Source: Perca fluviatilis (taxonomy: Eukaryota > Chordata > Actinopteri > Perciformes > Percidae). Taken from it: a DNA stretch of 64,000 nt. This document shows positions 32,951 to 47,861 of this stretch, piece by piece. Each line of letters opens with the position of its first letter. Positions within the stretch are counted from its first letter, which is position 1. The notes beneath the pieces were generated by a model. That model had not been told where the DNA came from. It saw only the letters and a list, made by a program, of their open reading frames with translations, and did not search any database. The stretch covers positions 3,046,000 through 3,109,999 of the forward strand of contig NC_053115.1 in assembly GCF_010015445.1 (NCBI RefSeq). Direction: 5' to 3'. The translations under genes were made by a program, and so were the position numbers.

Positions 32951-33437
32951 CATTTAAAAATGCTAAATGAATTTTCCAGATGACCCGCCTGTCCAGATCG
33001 GAGAATCCTCAGGGCCTGTTCTGGTAGATCCAGTAACTCGGTTGATAATAACAATGATCGGATCGGAATGTCGTTTATCGTTTTGTGGAACGTCCATGGG
33101 GATCGATGAGGACTGGCAGCAGCGACGGCGTCGGACCGCAGCACCTCGCAGGCGTTAAGAATGAGAAGGCATTAACGTCAGCGCCAGCACCGGCGGATCG
33201 TAGGCTGCCAGTAATATCACGGTTGGCCGGAGATTATTGCGTAGGTTCTCGTTCGTGGCAATCATTTTGGATTTGGTGACCGAAGTGGTCGTTGAATGGA
33301 GATTGGCGGCTGGTTGACCGGGATGCCGGTCGATCCTGATCGACAAACCAACAGCGGAACGAAATGGGGAGGACGTTATGGCATTATAAGCGCCGCCGGA
33401 GACCGTGATGGAGATCGGAGGAATTGACTGGCCGGCC
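32951..33437. other. unexplained GC/CpG-richer stretch before the GCATGC tract
   Basis: Rich in GATCG, GCCGG and CGG motifs and unlike the AT-rich DNA before it. Short open frames show no family match. I see no gene. Confidence 0.3.
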
Positions 33438-35350
33438 GCCGCATGCCATGCCGCACGTCACGCCATGCCATGCCGCATGCCGCATGCGCCACCACCGCAT
33501 GCGTACGTACATGCATGCCGCATGCCGCACGCATGCGCGTACGCCGCATGCGCATGCCGTACGTAGCCGCGGGACGCACGCCACGGGACGCACGCGGGAC
33601 CCGCATGCCATGCACCACGGTTATGCCGCACGCATGCGGCCATTACCCGCATCGTTGCCGCATGCGTGAAACGCCATGCGTACGTGCAATGCATGCGGCC
33701 ATGCATGCGTACATGCCGCACGCACATGCATGCACATGCCGCATGCATGCCGCATGCATGCGTACGTACGTGCGTACGCATGCAGCCATGCACATCGTGC
33801 ATTACGCCTGGAAACCGCAGCCAGGCCGCACGTACATTGCATTGCATGCGTACATGCATGCATGCGTACATGCGTACGTGCATGCCGCACGTACGCCGCA
33901 TGCCGCATGCATGCACGCATGCAGCCGCATTGTGCATGCGTACGCCGCACGCATGCGCACGTGCATGCCGCACGCATGCATGCCGCACGTGCATGCATGC
34001 CTGCATGCCGCACGTACGTACATGCCGCACGCATGCATGCATGCCGCAATGCATGCATGCCGCATGCCTGCATGCATGCGTACGCATGCAGCCCATGCGT
34101 ATGCATGCGTACGTACGTACTTGCACGCATGCCGCACGCATGCATGCACATGCGCACGTAACGTGCATGCCATGCACACACGCAGGCATGCCGCATGCAT
34201 GCAGCCTGCCGCACATGCATGCATGCATGCACGCACGCACGTACGCCACATGCATGCACGTACATGCCTGCACATGCATGCATGCACATGCATGCAGACG
34301 TGCATGCAGCCATGCAGCACGTACGCATGCACATGCATCGTTGCGTACATGCACACATGCATGCATGCGTTACGCATGCATGCGTACGCACGCATGCATA
34401 CGTACACGTACATACTACGCATGCATGCACGCATGCATGCATACACACGCACGCATGCGCATTACGCACGCATGCTTGCGTACGCACCGCATGCATGCAT
34501 GCACGCATGCACGCACGCATGCTAACGTACGCCGCACATGCCTAACATACATGCATGCCATGCAGCACGCATGCACGCAGCCACAGCCATGCATGCATGC
34601 ATGCATACACGCACGCACATACATGCACGCACACGTGCATGCCGCACATGCATGCACATGCATTACACGCATGCACGTACCTGCACACATGCATACGTAC
34701 ATACGCACGCAATACGTAATGCAGCCTGCAATACATGCCGCATGCGCTACACACACACGCACACATGCATGCCATGCCGCACACATGCATGCACCGCATA
34801 CATGCAGCAATACATACACGCATTTATACGCATACCGCCACACACACACTTTACACAGGCATACATGCATACACATGCATGCATACCTGCAGCCACATGC
34901 CTGCATACGCACGCACATGCAGCAACACATACACATGCATACACACGTACATGCATACGCACGTACATGCACGATACATACATACACACACAGCCACACG
35001 CTTACGCTTTACATACATACACACTGCCATACATACACACAGCCATACACCATACATTTTACACACACACATACATACATGCACACACACATACATACAT
35101 ACACATACACATACATACATACACCTTTGTACATGCATACATGCAATACGCATGCAATACATACACACCTTTACGCAGCAGCACATGCACCACACATACG
35201 CTTTTGTACAGCCATACACACACACGCTGTACACACGCACACATACATTATACATGCACGCTTACATACACACACACGCCCATACATACACACACACTGT
35301 ACATACGTACGCTTAACCATACATACACATACGCTTTTACCGCACGCACC
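33438..35350. repeat. 1.9-kb GCATGC / ACATAC / CACA simple-sequence tract
   Basis: Almost wholly made of alternating purine-pyrimidine words (GCATGC, ATGCAT, GTACGTAC, ACACAC), broken by GCCGC. Composition drifts from GC-rich GCATGCCGC at the left to ACATACATACAC at the right, and the tract ends in the assembly gap. The long open frames rich in H, A, C, M, R and T on both strands come from the repeat and not from genes. Confidence 0.9.
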
Positions 35351-35576
35351 NNNNNNNNNNNNNNNNNNNNNNNNNNNNNNNNNNNNNNNNNNNNNNNNNN
35401 NNNNNNNNNNNNNNNNNNNNNNNNNNNNNNNNNNNNNNNNNNNNNNNNNNNNNNNNNNNNNNNNNNNNNNNNNNNNNNNNNNNNNNNNNNNNNNNNNNNN
35501 NNNNNNNNNNNNNNNNNNNNNNNNNNNNNNNNNNNNNNNNNNNNNNNNNNNNNNNNNNNNNNNNNNNNNNNNNNNN
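35351..35576. other. assembly gap (226 N)
   Basis: A run of N between the GCATGC/ACATAC tract and the 25-bp satellite. The true size and content are unknown. Confidence 1.
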
Positions 35577-38500
35577 TGCCAAGCCACTGCATACTACACT
35601 ATGACTTTATACACCATACTCATGATCTTTTTTGAACATTCTCATACTCATGACTTTATCACACAACTACACTATGACTTTATCACATACTGAGTACTAT
35701 GACTTTTATACAACATACAATCATACCATGACTTTCTTTTACAACATACCATACACATGATTCTCTTTTCTGGACATACCATACTCATGACTTTTTTATA
35801 ACATACACTATACCTAGACTTTTATCAACATACTATACTTATCACTTTATAACATACTCATACTATGACTTATCACATCTACACTATGACTTTTATCACA
35901 ATAACACCTATGACTTTTATAACACACTATACTAGACTTTATAACACTCATGACTCTTTATCACACAACTATACCTCAACTCTTTATAACATACTCATAC
36001 TTATGATTTTTTCTAACATACTATACTATGATCCTTTGATACAACATACTCATACCTCATGACTCTTTTATAACATTCTATACTCATGACCCTTTTTTAT
36101 CACATACTCATACTATGACTTTTATCACATACACTATACTATGACTTTTATAACATACCATACTCATGACTTTATCACATCTCTATACTATGACTCTTAT
36201 CACATACTCATACTCATGACCTCTTTCACATACACCATACGCATGATTCTTTTATCACATACTCATACCAGATTCTTTTCACACACCATACTATGATTTT
36301 TTTCTCGACACACCATACCATGATTTTTTTTCACATACCATACCAGATTTTATTATCACATACCAGTCCTTCCAATCACATACTCATACTATGACTCCTT
36401 CCCACACACCATACTTATGACTTTTTTTGACATACTCATACTATGACTTTTTATGACATACTCATACTCATGACTTTTTATAACATACAATTACTCATGA
36501 CTTTTTATAACATAATTATACTATGACTCTTTATAACATACTATACTCATGACCTTTTATCTACATACTCATACTATGACTTTTATAACATACTATACTA
36601 AGACTTTTATGACATACCATACTATGACTTTTTATAACATTTATAATTATGACTTTTATCACATACCTATACTAGAACTTTTTATGACATACCATACTAT
36701 GACTTTATAAACATACTATACTGATCTTTTATTAACATACTATACTCATGACGTTTTTATAACATACTCATAACCATAACTTTTATAACATACTATACTG
36801 TGACTTTTATAACATACTATATACTATGACTTTTTTTTCAACATACTATACTATGACTTTTTTGACATACTCATACTATGACTTTTTATCACATACTATA
36901 CTCATGATTTCTTATAACATACCATACTTTATAACATACCATACAAGGACTTCTTATAACATACTCATACTAATGAAGAGTCTTTTTATCACATACCATA
37001 ATATGACCTTTATCACATAACTATACTTATGATTCTTTTATAACATACTATACTAAGCACTTTTTATCACATTCTATACTCATGACTTTATCACATACTC
37101 ATACTATGATCTTTTAAGACATACTATACTAAGGACTTTATCACACAATTATACTCAGTGCTTTTTATAACATACTCATGATCTTTTTATAACATACTTA
37201 TACTCATGACTTTTTCATAAACATACACTATACTCAATACTTTTAATCACACTATAATTAAGATTTTTTTTTATAACATACTCATGATCTTTTTTATAAA
37301 CATACATACTCATGACTTTTTACACATACTATACTATGATCTTTTCAACACATACTATACTCATGATCTTTTATAACATACCATACTATGACTTTTTATA
37401 ACATAAATTATACCATTAAGACTTTTTCACATACTCATACCATGACTTTTATAACATACTATACTAACTTTATAACATAAACTATACTTACTTTTTATCA
37501 ACACACTATATTATGACTTTTATCACATACCACATACTATGACTTTTTTCACACACTTATACCTACATTTTTTTCTACATACTATACTCATGACCTTTAT
37601 CACACACCATACTCATGACCTTTCACATACTATACTACATGATTTTTTCCATGACAACTATACTCATGTTTTTTGACATACTCAGACTTTCAATCACATA
37701 CACACTTAAGGATCTCTTTTCTGGACACACTAGTTTTAAACATACCATACTGATCCTTTTATAACATACATTATAACTATGACTTTTTTTTCTCTGACAT
37801 ACCATACTATGACTTTTATCACACACTCACACCATGACTTTTATAACATTTATACTATGACTCTTTTTATAACATACTATACTATGACTTTATAAACATA
37901 ACTATACTCATACTATGACTTTTCATCACAAACATATGACTTTATAATACACCATACTATGACTTTTATAACATACCATACTCATGACCTTTATAACATT
38001 CTATACTATGACTTTTTATAACATACATACTAGACTTTTTCACATACTATACTATGACCTTTTATAACACTATACTATGACTATAACATATATAATCTTA
38101 AACATACATAAGACTTTATAACAACCAACTATAATTATTTTTGGACATACACTATGACTTTTTGACATAATATACTAACTTTTTTCTACAAATACTATCT
38201 TTTAACAACTAACAGAATTTTTTTCTATACCTATACTATACTTTTTTTCTAACACACATACTCATGTTTTTAGACATACTATACTATATCTTTCACATAC
38301 CATACTATGATTTTCGACATACCATTATAATTTTATGACATAATTATACCATGACTTTCAATCACATACCTATACATGATTAACATAAATCCATGCTTTA
38401 TACATAATTATACATGTTTTTTAACATACCATAATTATACTTTTTTAGACATACCAGACTTTTAATACACATACTATGACTTTTTATGACATACTATACT

Positions 38501-41500
38501 ATATTTTACTATACATAAATGACTTTTATAACATCTCTATACTATGATTTTATGACAAATTATACATGCTTTTTATACATACCATACCTATGACTTTTAT
38601 ACATACTATGACTTGAATACAAGATCATACCTATGACTAACACTATATACTTAATATACTCTTTTATACTTATACCATAGACTTTATAACAATCATACCA
38701 TGATTCTTTTATGACATACTCATACTCATGACTTTAACATACTTATACTAATGACTTTTTGAACTATACACTAAGGACTTTTTTTTTTAAACACCATGAT
38801 CTTTTTTTCACATACCTATACTCATGATTTTTAACAACAACATGACCTTTTAGAATACACTATACTATGACTTTTTTAACATACCATATATGATCTTTTA
38901 TGACATACTATACTCATGACTTTTAAGACATACCTATACTATGACTTTTAAGACATACCATGACTTTTATGACATACTATAATTATGACTTTTTATGACA
39001 TACTCATACCATGACTTTTTATGTAACATACCATGACTTTTTTATGACATACCCATACTCATGACCTTTTTTCCGTCAACACTATGACTTTTCTGACATA
39101 CCATACTATGATTTTTTTATGCACATACCATACCATGACTTTAACAGCTATACTCATGACTTTTTTTCGACATAACCATACTTAGGACTTTTATGACATA
39201 CCATACATAATGATATGACATAACTATACTATGACTTTTTTTCTCACACTTATACCATGATTTTTTTTTGGACACACTATACTATGACTTTTTTAATATA
39301 CCATACCATGACTTTTTCTACATACCATAACTATACTTTTTTTCTCAACATAACTATACTATGACTTTAGACATACTATACAGGACTTTTATGACATAAT
39401 TATACTCATGACTTTTTGACTTTTTTTCACAACTATACCATGACTTTTTTGACATACCTATACCATGATCCTTTTTCACATAACTATACTATGACTCTTT
39501 TTTATGACATACTATACTCAGACTTTTTCACATACCATACTATGACTTTTTATGAAACAAATGTGATCTTTTTTTAACATACTATACTATAACCTTTTTT
39601 CTCACATACTATGACTTTTTTTTAACATACTTAGACTTTTTTATGACAACTATACTATGACTCTTTTATCACATACTATACTATGACCTTTTATAACATA
39701 CTATACCAATATACTATGACTTTTTTATAACATACTATACATGACTTTTATCACATACTTATACTATTTTTATCACATAACTATACCTATGACTCTTTTT
39801 ATGACATACCTATACTCATGACTTTTATAACATAACATACCTTTTATAACATACCATACATACTTTTTATCACATACCACATACAGACTTTTTTATAAAC
39901 ATACTATAACTATGATTTTTTATAACATAATTATACTAAACACTTTTATAACATTCTATACTATGACTTATCACATACTATACATCTTTATGACATACTA
40001 TACTATGACTTTTATAATATAACTATACTCATGACTTTTAACACTATACTTAGACCTTTTATCACATACTCATAATTGGGACTAAAACAACCCTTTTTAT
40101 AACATACTCATAATTATGACTTTTTAGCAACATACTATACTATCACTTTTATAACATAATTATACTATGATTTTTTCTATATACTATACTCATGACTTTT
40201 ATAACATAAATAAATGATTCTTTTATCACATACTCATACATTATGACTTTTATAACATACTATACCTATGACTTTTTATCACATTCTATACTAGACTTTT
40301 ATCACATAACTATACTATGACTTTTATAACATACTATACTATACAAAAAAACACAACCACACCACAACAAACCAAAAACAACAACACACACCAAACACAA
40401 CAACACCTTTTATAACAAATATGATTTTTATCACATACTATACTATGACTTCTTTTATAACATACTATACATTTTTTTCACACATACTTATACATGATCT
40501 TTATAACATACTATACTAGATCTTTTATAACATTCTATACCATGACTTATACACACATAAACTACTTTTATCACATACTATACTATGACTTTTTATAACA
40601 TAATTATACTATGACTTTTATCAAAACATTCTATATCTATGACTTATAATCATACTATCTTCAATACTATACTATACTTTACACATACTATACTATGCTT
40701 TTTGACATACTATAATTTTTATGATTTCTCTTTTTGAGCATACTATAATAATCATACTATAATTTATATTAGCATATACTATGACTTAATCAGACATACT
40801 ATGACTTCTAACATACTTATACTATTATATCACATACTCATACTATGACTTTTGACATAATTATACTATGACTTTTTTTAACATACTATACTATGACTTT
40901 TAAAACATACTATACTAACCTTTTATAACATACTATACTTAGATTCTTTTATTACATACCATATCTAGACCTTTATAACAAACTATAACTTTAACTTTTT
41001 AACATACTTATACTATGACTTTTATAACATTCTATACTAGACTTATTACATACTATACTTTATGCTACACATACTATACATTTATAACATACTATACAAC
41101 TTTATAATATAACATTTAAATTAAAGTAAAACATAATAAGATCTTTTTTATAACACATAATTTACTGTGACTTTATAAATATACTATACATGTTTTATCA
41201 CATACTATACTCATGACTTTTTACATACTATACTATACTCTTTACACATACATAATTTATCAATATACTATGATCTTTTATAACATACTATAATATGACT
41301 TATAACATAATTATACTCATGACCTTATACATACATACATTTTTTATAACATACTATATCAATTTTATAACACACTATACTTATGATCTTTAACACAATT
41401 ATACTACATGACTTTATAACATACTCATACTTATGACTTTTTATAACATACTATATTATCTTTTAACACATACTATACTATTTTATACATAACTATATCT

Positions 41501-44500
41501 ATGATTCTTTTTTTCACATACTATACTTTTTATTTTTCAACATACTATACCCATGATTTTTTACCATACCATACTCATACTTTTTTGACATATCTATATA
41601 GTTTGACATAATCCATACTCATGTTTTTTATACATACTATGACTCTTTTTAATCACATACTCATACTATACTTTTTTTTCCACATACCATACTCATGACT
41701 TTTTATGACATACTTATACTAAGAAAAAAAATGACTTTTTATAACATACTATACTATGACTTTTTTTACATACTATACTATGACTTTTATCACATACTAT
41801 ACTATGACTTTTATAACATACTATACTATGACTTTTTAAAAATACTCATACTATGACTTTTATAACATACTCATACTCATACTATGACTTTTTTATCACA
41901 TACCATACTATGACTTTTATAACAACTATACTATGACTTTTTATAACATACTATACTCATGACCTTTTATAACATACTATACTCATGACTTTTTTATAAC
42001 ATACCATACCATGACTTTTCTAACACACTATACTCATGACTTTTATAACATACCTATACTCATGACTTATAACATACTATACTCATGACTTTTTTCACAT
42101 ACTCATACTCATGACTTTTTATAACATACCATACCATGACTTTTTTAAACATACCATATACTAATGACTTTTATAAACATACTATACCATGATTTTTTAA
42201 CATACTATAACTATGACTTTTTTAACATACTATACCTATGACTTTTTTCTCACATACTATACTATGACTTTTTTTAACATACATACTATGACTTTTTTCT
42301 AACATACCATACTTAACTTTTTCTCACATACCAGACTTTTTTTACAACATACTAGACTTTTTATAACATACTATACTATGACTTTTATCACATACTATAC
42401 TATGACTTTTTATAACATACTATACTATGACTAAAATACTATGACTTTTTTATAACATACTCATACTCATGACTTTTATAACATACTCATACTATGACTT
42501 TTTATCACACAATTATACTATGACTTATAACATACTCATACTTATGACTTTTTATAACATACTCATACTATCTTTTATACCATACTATACTATGACTTTT
42601 TTTATCACATACTATACTTAAAGGTCATAACATATACTTATACTTATGATTTTTTATAACATACCTATGACTTTTTCTAATCACATACTATACTATGACT
42701 CTTTTTCACATAATATACTATGACTCTTTTTATAACATACTATACTATGACTTTTATAACACAAAATGACATACTTACACTATGACTTTTATAATCACAA
42801 CTATAAACTATGACTTTTATAACATACATACTATGACTTTTATCACACATACTATACTTTTTTATAACATACCTATGACTTTTTATCACATACTATACTA
42901 TGACTTTTATAACATACTTATAACTATGACTTTTTATCACATACTATACTATGACTTTTTATAACATACACTATACTATGACTTTTATAACAATACATAT
43001 ACTATGACTTTTTTATAACATACTATACTATGACCTTTTATAACACACTATACTAGACTTTTTTATAACATAACTATAATTAAGACTCTTTTTTATAACA
43101 TACTATACCATGACTTTTATCACATACTATACTATGACTTTTATGACATACATATACTTATGACTTTTTTCACATACTATACCTATGTTTTTATAACATA
43201 CATACTATGACTTTTATAACATACTATACTATGACTTTTTTTATAACATACTATACTATGACTTTTTACACATACTATACTACTTTTAAACATACTCATG
43301 ACTCTTTTATAACATACTATACTTATGATTTTACATACTTACCTATGACTTTTATAACATATTATACTTATGACTTTTATAACATACTATACCATGACTT
43401 TTTATCACATACTATAATATGATTTTTTATGACATACTATACCATGACTTTTTCTGACAAATTATACTGCATGACTTTTTCACATACTATACTATGACTT
43501 TTTACACATAACTCATACTATGACTTTTTTAGCACTATACTATACACTATACTTATATTTTAACTTTCTAATCACATACTATACTATGACTTTTTTATAC
43601 CTATGACTTTTTATAACATACTATAAGTCTTTTAAGACACTATACTATGACTTTTTTTCACATACTATATTATGATCTTTTTATCACATACTATACTATG
43701 ACTCTTTTATAACATCTATACTATGACTTTTATAATATACTATATCTTTATGACTTTTTATAACATAATTATACTATACTATGACTTTTTTATCACATAC
43801 TATACTATACTTTTTATACATAACTATACTATGACTTTTATAACATACTATAACTATGACTTTTATAACATACTATACTATGACTTTTTTATAACATATC
43901 ATACAATTTATTTTTATCACACACTTATACCAACTTTTTGACATACTATACTATGACTTTTTTAACATACCTACCATACCAACATACCATACCTATATTT
44001 TTTACCACATACCATAACATGACTTTTTTTCAACACATACTATGATTTTTTTATCACATACCATACTATGACTTTTTTCGACATACTATAATCATGGATT
44101 TTTTTTCGAATACTATAATATTTTTAACATACACATACCATGACTTTTTCAATCACATACTATACTATGATTTTTTATGAATACATAATAGATTTTTTAT
44201 GACATACTATACTATAATTTTTTATGACATACTATACTATGACTTTTTATGACATACTATGACTTTTAAGCATACCATACTATGACTTTTTATGACATAC
44301 TATACTATGACTTTTTAATGGCATACTATACTATGACTTTTTATAACATCTCTATACTATGACTTTTATGACATAATTACATATGACTTTTTTATGACAT
44401 ACTATACTATGACTTTTTTATGACATACACTATGACTTTTTATGACATACTCATAACTATGACTTTTTATGACATACCATGACTTTTTATGGCATACTAT

Positions 44501-46879
44501 ACTAATGACTTTTTATAACATACTATACTTAGACATACCATACTATGACTTTTTTATGACATACTATACTATGACTTTTTATGACATACTTATACTCATG
44601 ACTTTTTCTCAAAATACTATGACTTTTTTTCACATACCATACTATGATTTTTTAAGACATACATACTATGACTTTTTTATGACATACTATAATTAATGAC
44701 TCTTTTATGACATACTATACTATGACTTTTTTATGACATACTATACTATGACTTTTTTTATGACATACCATGACTTTTTATGACATACTATACTATGACT
44801 TTTTATGACATACTATACTATAGACTTTTTATGACATACTATACTATAGTCTTTTTTTGACATACTATACTTAATGACTTTTTTTCGAAATACTATGACT
44901 TTTTTCGACATACTATACTATGATTTTTTTATGACATACTATACTATGACTTTTTATGACATGCTATACTATGAATTTTTTCGACATACTATACTAGGAC
45001 TTTTTTATGACATACTATACTATGATTTTTTTATGACATACTATACTATGACTTTTTTCGACATACTATACTATGATTTTTTTCGACATACTATACTATG
45101 ACTTTTTTCAATATACTATACTATGACTTTTTTCGACATACTATACTATGACTTTTTTCGACATACTATACTATGACTTTTTTATGACATACTATACTAT
45201 GACTTTTTATGACATACTATACTATGACTTTTTTGACTTTTTTCGACATACTATACTATGACTTTTTTCGACATACTATACTATGACTTTTTTCGACATA
45301 CTATACTATGACTTTTTTATGACATACTATACTATGACTTTTTTCGACATACTATACTATGACTTTTTTATGACATACTATACTGTGACTTTTTTCGACA
45401 TACTATACTATAACTTTTTTCGACATACTATGACTTTTTTCAACATACTAGGACTTTTTTATGACATACTATACTATGACTTTTTTATGACATACTATAC
45501 TATGACTTTTTTCGACATACTATACTATAACTTTTTTCGACATACTATGACTTTTTTCAACATACTAGGACTTTTTTATGACATACTATACTATGACTTT
45601 TTTTCGACATACTATGATTTTTTTCGACATACTATACTATGATTTTTTTTCGATATACTATGACTTTTTTTCGACATACCATACTATGACTTTTTTCGAT
45701 ATACTATGACTTTTTTCGACATACTATACTATGACTTTTTCAATCACATATTATACTATGACTTTTTTCGGCATACTATACTATGACTTTTTTCGATATA
45801 CTATGACTTTTTTTCGACATACTATACTAGGACTTTTTTCGATATACTATGACTTTTTTCGACATACTATACTATGACTTTTTTCGACATACTATACTAT
45901 GACTTTTTTCGATATACTATGACTTTTTTTCGACATACTATACTAGGACTTTTTTCGACATACTATACTATGATTTTTTTCGATATACTAGGGATTTTTT
46001 TTCGACATACTATACTAGGACTTTTTTCGATATACTAGGACTTTTTTCGGCATACTAGGACTTTTTTCGACATACTATACTAGGACTTTTTTCGATATAC
46101 TATGACTGTTTTTCGACATACTATACTAGGACTTTTTTCGATATACTATGACTTTTTTCGACATACTATACTAGGACTTTTTTCGATATACTAGGACTTT
46201 TTTTCGACATACTATACTATGATTTTTTTCGATATACTATGACTTTTTTTCGACATACTATACTATGACTTTTTTTCAACATACTATGACTTTTTTCGAC
46301 ATACTATACTATGACTTTTTTCAACAAACTATGACTTTTTTTCGACATACTATACTATGACTTTTTTCGACATACTATGACTTTTTTCAACATACTATAC
46401 TATGACTTTCTTTTCCTATAGTATGACTTTTTTTCGACATACTATTATTTTTTTTGACATACTATACTATGATTTCTTTTCGACATACTATGACTTTTTT
46501 TCGACATACTATACTATGACTTTTTTTCAACATACTATGACTTTTTTTCAACATACTATACTATGACTTTTTTCGACATACTATGACTTTTTTTTGACAT
46601 ACTATACTATGACTTTTTTATGACATACTATACTATGACTTTTTTCGACATACTATACTATGACTTTTTTCGACATACTATACTATGACTTTTTTCGACA
46701 TACTATACTATGACTTTTTTATGACATACTATACTATGACTTTTTTTGACATACTATACTATGACTTTTTTATGACATACTATACTATGACTTTTTTATG
46801 ACATACTATACTAGGACCTTTTTCGACATACTATACTATGACTTTTTTCGACATACTATACTATGACTTTTTTGACATA
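35577..46879. repeat. 11.3-kb AT-rich satellite, unit about 25 bp (array 1)
   Basis: The unit in the regular part is ACATACTATACTATGAC followed by TTTTTTCG. A shorter form lacks one ACTAT. From 35577 to about 44000 copies are very irregular (extra C in CTCATAC, variable T runs, TATAACA or TATCACA), while 44200-46879 is regular with TTTCGACA, TTTATGACA and TTTCAACA variants. The same satellite forms array 2 at 50424-53731. Y/T/F/M-rich open frames through it are artefacts. Confidence 0.95.
40343..40407. repeat. A/C-only island inside the satellite
   Basis: About 65 bases consist only of A and C (AAAAAAACACAACC, ACCACAACAAACC, CAAACACAACAACACC) in the middle of the T-rich array. It has no relation to the unit. 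Confidence 0.85.
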
Positions 46880-47045
46880 AAAGTCGCATCAAATCCGCCT
46901 TAGTTGTTCACACTGCGGCCGCATTGAAAAATATCAGACCCGGGTCTGATTCAGGACCACATATGGAAGTGGTCTAAATCTGATTTGAGTGTTCACACTA
47001 CTGAAGAAGAAGTCTGACCTCAGATCTCAGATTTGGGCCATTTTT
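46880..47045. mobile_element. dispersed repeat fragment next to the satellite
   Basis: TTGTTCACACTGCGGCCGCA, GACCCGGGTCTGATTC, GGAAGTGGTCTAAATCTGAT and GAGTGTTCACACT form a repeat I recognise in general form from fish DNA elements. No coding. Confidence 0.45.
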
Positions 47046-47462
47046 GCCTATTCCTTGAGCGCTAAAATGTGCTGTGAGTACACCAAGCACACTGGCTTCT
47101 CATTTACCTCTGTGAAGAAATAGGAACGGGTCCATCTTTCTTGGAAAACCTGACACTCGGTGTCCACTTTTCTCCACATTTTCCCACCGGTGGCTCGTGC
47201 ATTAACAGTAGCCCACGCCTGACAGTGTTGTGTTACGGTTCCTTTACGTAACCATTTGGGATCTGTAATAGCCAATATCCAGCCTAGGGCCTGCTACTCT
47301 AATTAGGACCATGTGACCCCCAGTTGATGAATAGGAATAGCAGTGCATTTCATTGAAACATTCAGATGAATGACTTCTCTTTAAAAAGTCATCCAGTGGG
47401 CCAAATTTGACCCTTTCGTGGGCCAGTTTTGGCCCTAGGGCTGTATGTTTGACACCCGTGAA
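47046..47462 (-). pseudogene. hAT-type transposon, 5' end and N-terminal transposase fragment
   Basis: On the minus strand the copy begins near 47462 with CACGGGTGTCAAACATACAG, CCCTAGGGCC, a hAT (Charlie-like) end. It then encodes KVDTECQVFQERWTRSYFFT, then EVNEKPVCLVYSQHILALKE. That resembles the N-terminal BED-like zinc-binding segment of GTF2IRD2-like hAT transposases, where CLVC.Q...LKEYN..RH is expected. Here the second cysteine is tyrosine and a stop follows LKE, after which homology ends. It is a dead fragment lying beyond the 3' end of the transporter gene. Confidence 0.65.
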
Positions 47463-47566
47463 CACTGACATGTTATATGTGTTACTGCTTCTGCTATCAG
47501 CTGCTCCTCCACTGTAGCCTCCACCTGCTTTGGGGTCTGTACTGTTTCTATGCACCCTTGACACTC

Positions 47567-47572
47567 TTTATT
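47567..47572 (-). promoter_or_regulatory. mfsd4a: AATAAA polyadenylation signal, candidate for mfsd4a
   Basis: The minus strand reads GGAAATAAAGAGTGTC here, about 155 bases after the TAA at 47727-47729. It is the first canonical AATAAA after that stop. This spacing supports the view that the exon at 47727-47861 is terminal. Confidence 0.5.
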
Positions 47573-47726
47573 TCCAAGTCACATTGCATGAATAGCCACA
47601 TAGCAACAGCTGGCTATGCAGGTTGCTATGAGACATCAGTGTTTTACTAATACAGCCTTTTTCTTAAAGCTGCATTGAAGTTATACTGCCAAACAGAGAG
47701 AGTTATTGGAATTTCATTCATTCTCT

Positions 47727-47861
47727 TTATGTGCGTTTACCTGTGCTGCAGTTTCTGTGGCTGTGCTGCACCCAGAGGAGCAGCAGGAACAGGCAGAAGC
47801 CGATGCATGACGCTATCGTACAACACACCAGGAAACTGTAACTGCCCTGACTCTGGATCAC
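47727..47861 (-). CDS. mfsd4a: MFSD4A-like transporter, last visible exon (final transmembrane segment)
   Basis: After an acceptor CTCTTCCTGCAG it encodes VIQSQGSYSFLVCCTIASCI, then GFCLFLLLLWVQHSHRNCST. It matches the MFSD4A end region in which FQ.QGSYSFLVCG begins the last membrane segment. A possible donor (GTAAAC) sits at 47740, giving a 121-bp exon 47741-47861. Reading through it instead adds GKRT and a TAA at 47727-47729. The read-through is supported by a polyadenylation signal 155 bases downstream and by no further exon being visible, but a short extra exon inside the unreadable satellite cannot be excluded. Confidence 0.8.
   Translation of the reverse strand: MIQSQGSYSFLVCCTIASCIGFCLFLLLLWVQHSHRNCSTGKRT

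Noticed and set aside
32960..33060. Possible MTSS exon after TTTTCCAG near 32988
   Set aside because: There is an acceptor-like site and a short open frame, but the peptide does not resemble the family and no convincing donor or phase was found.
33443..35693. Very long open frames (up to several hundred codons) in the GCATGC/ACATAC region, both strands
   Set aside because: They come from repeats without stop words, have almost only H, A, C, M, R and T residues, exist in several frames at once and run through the N gap.
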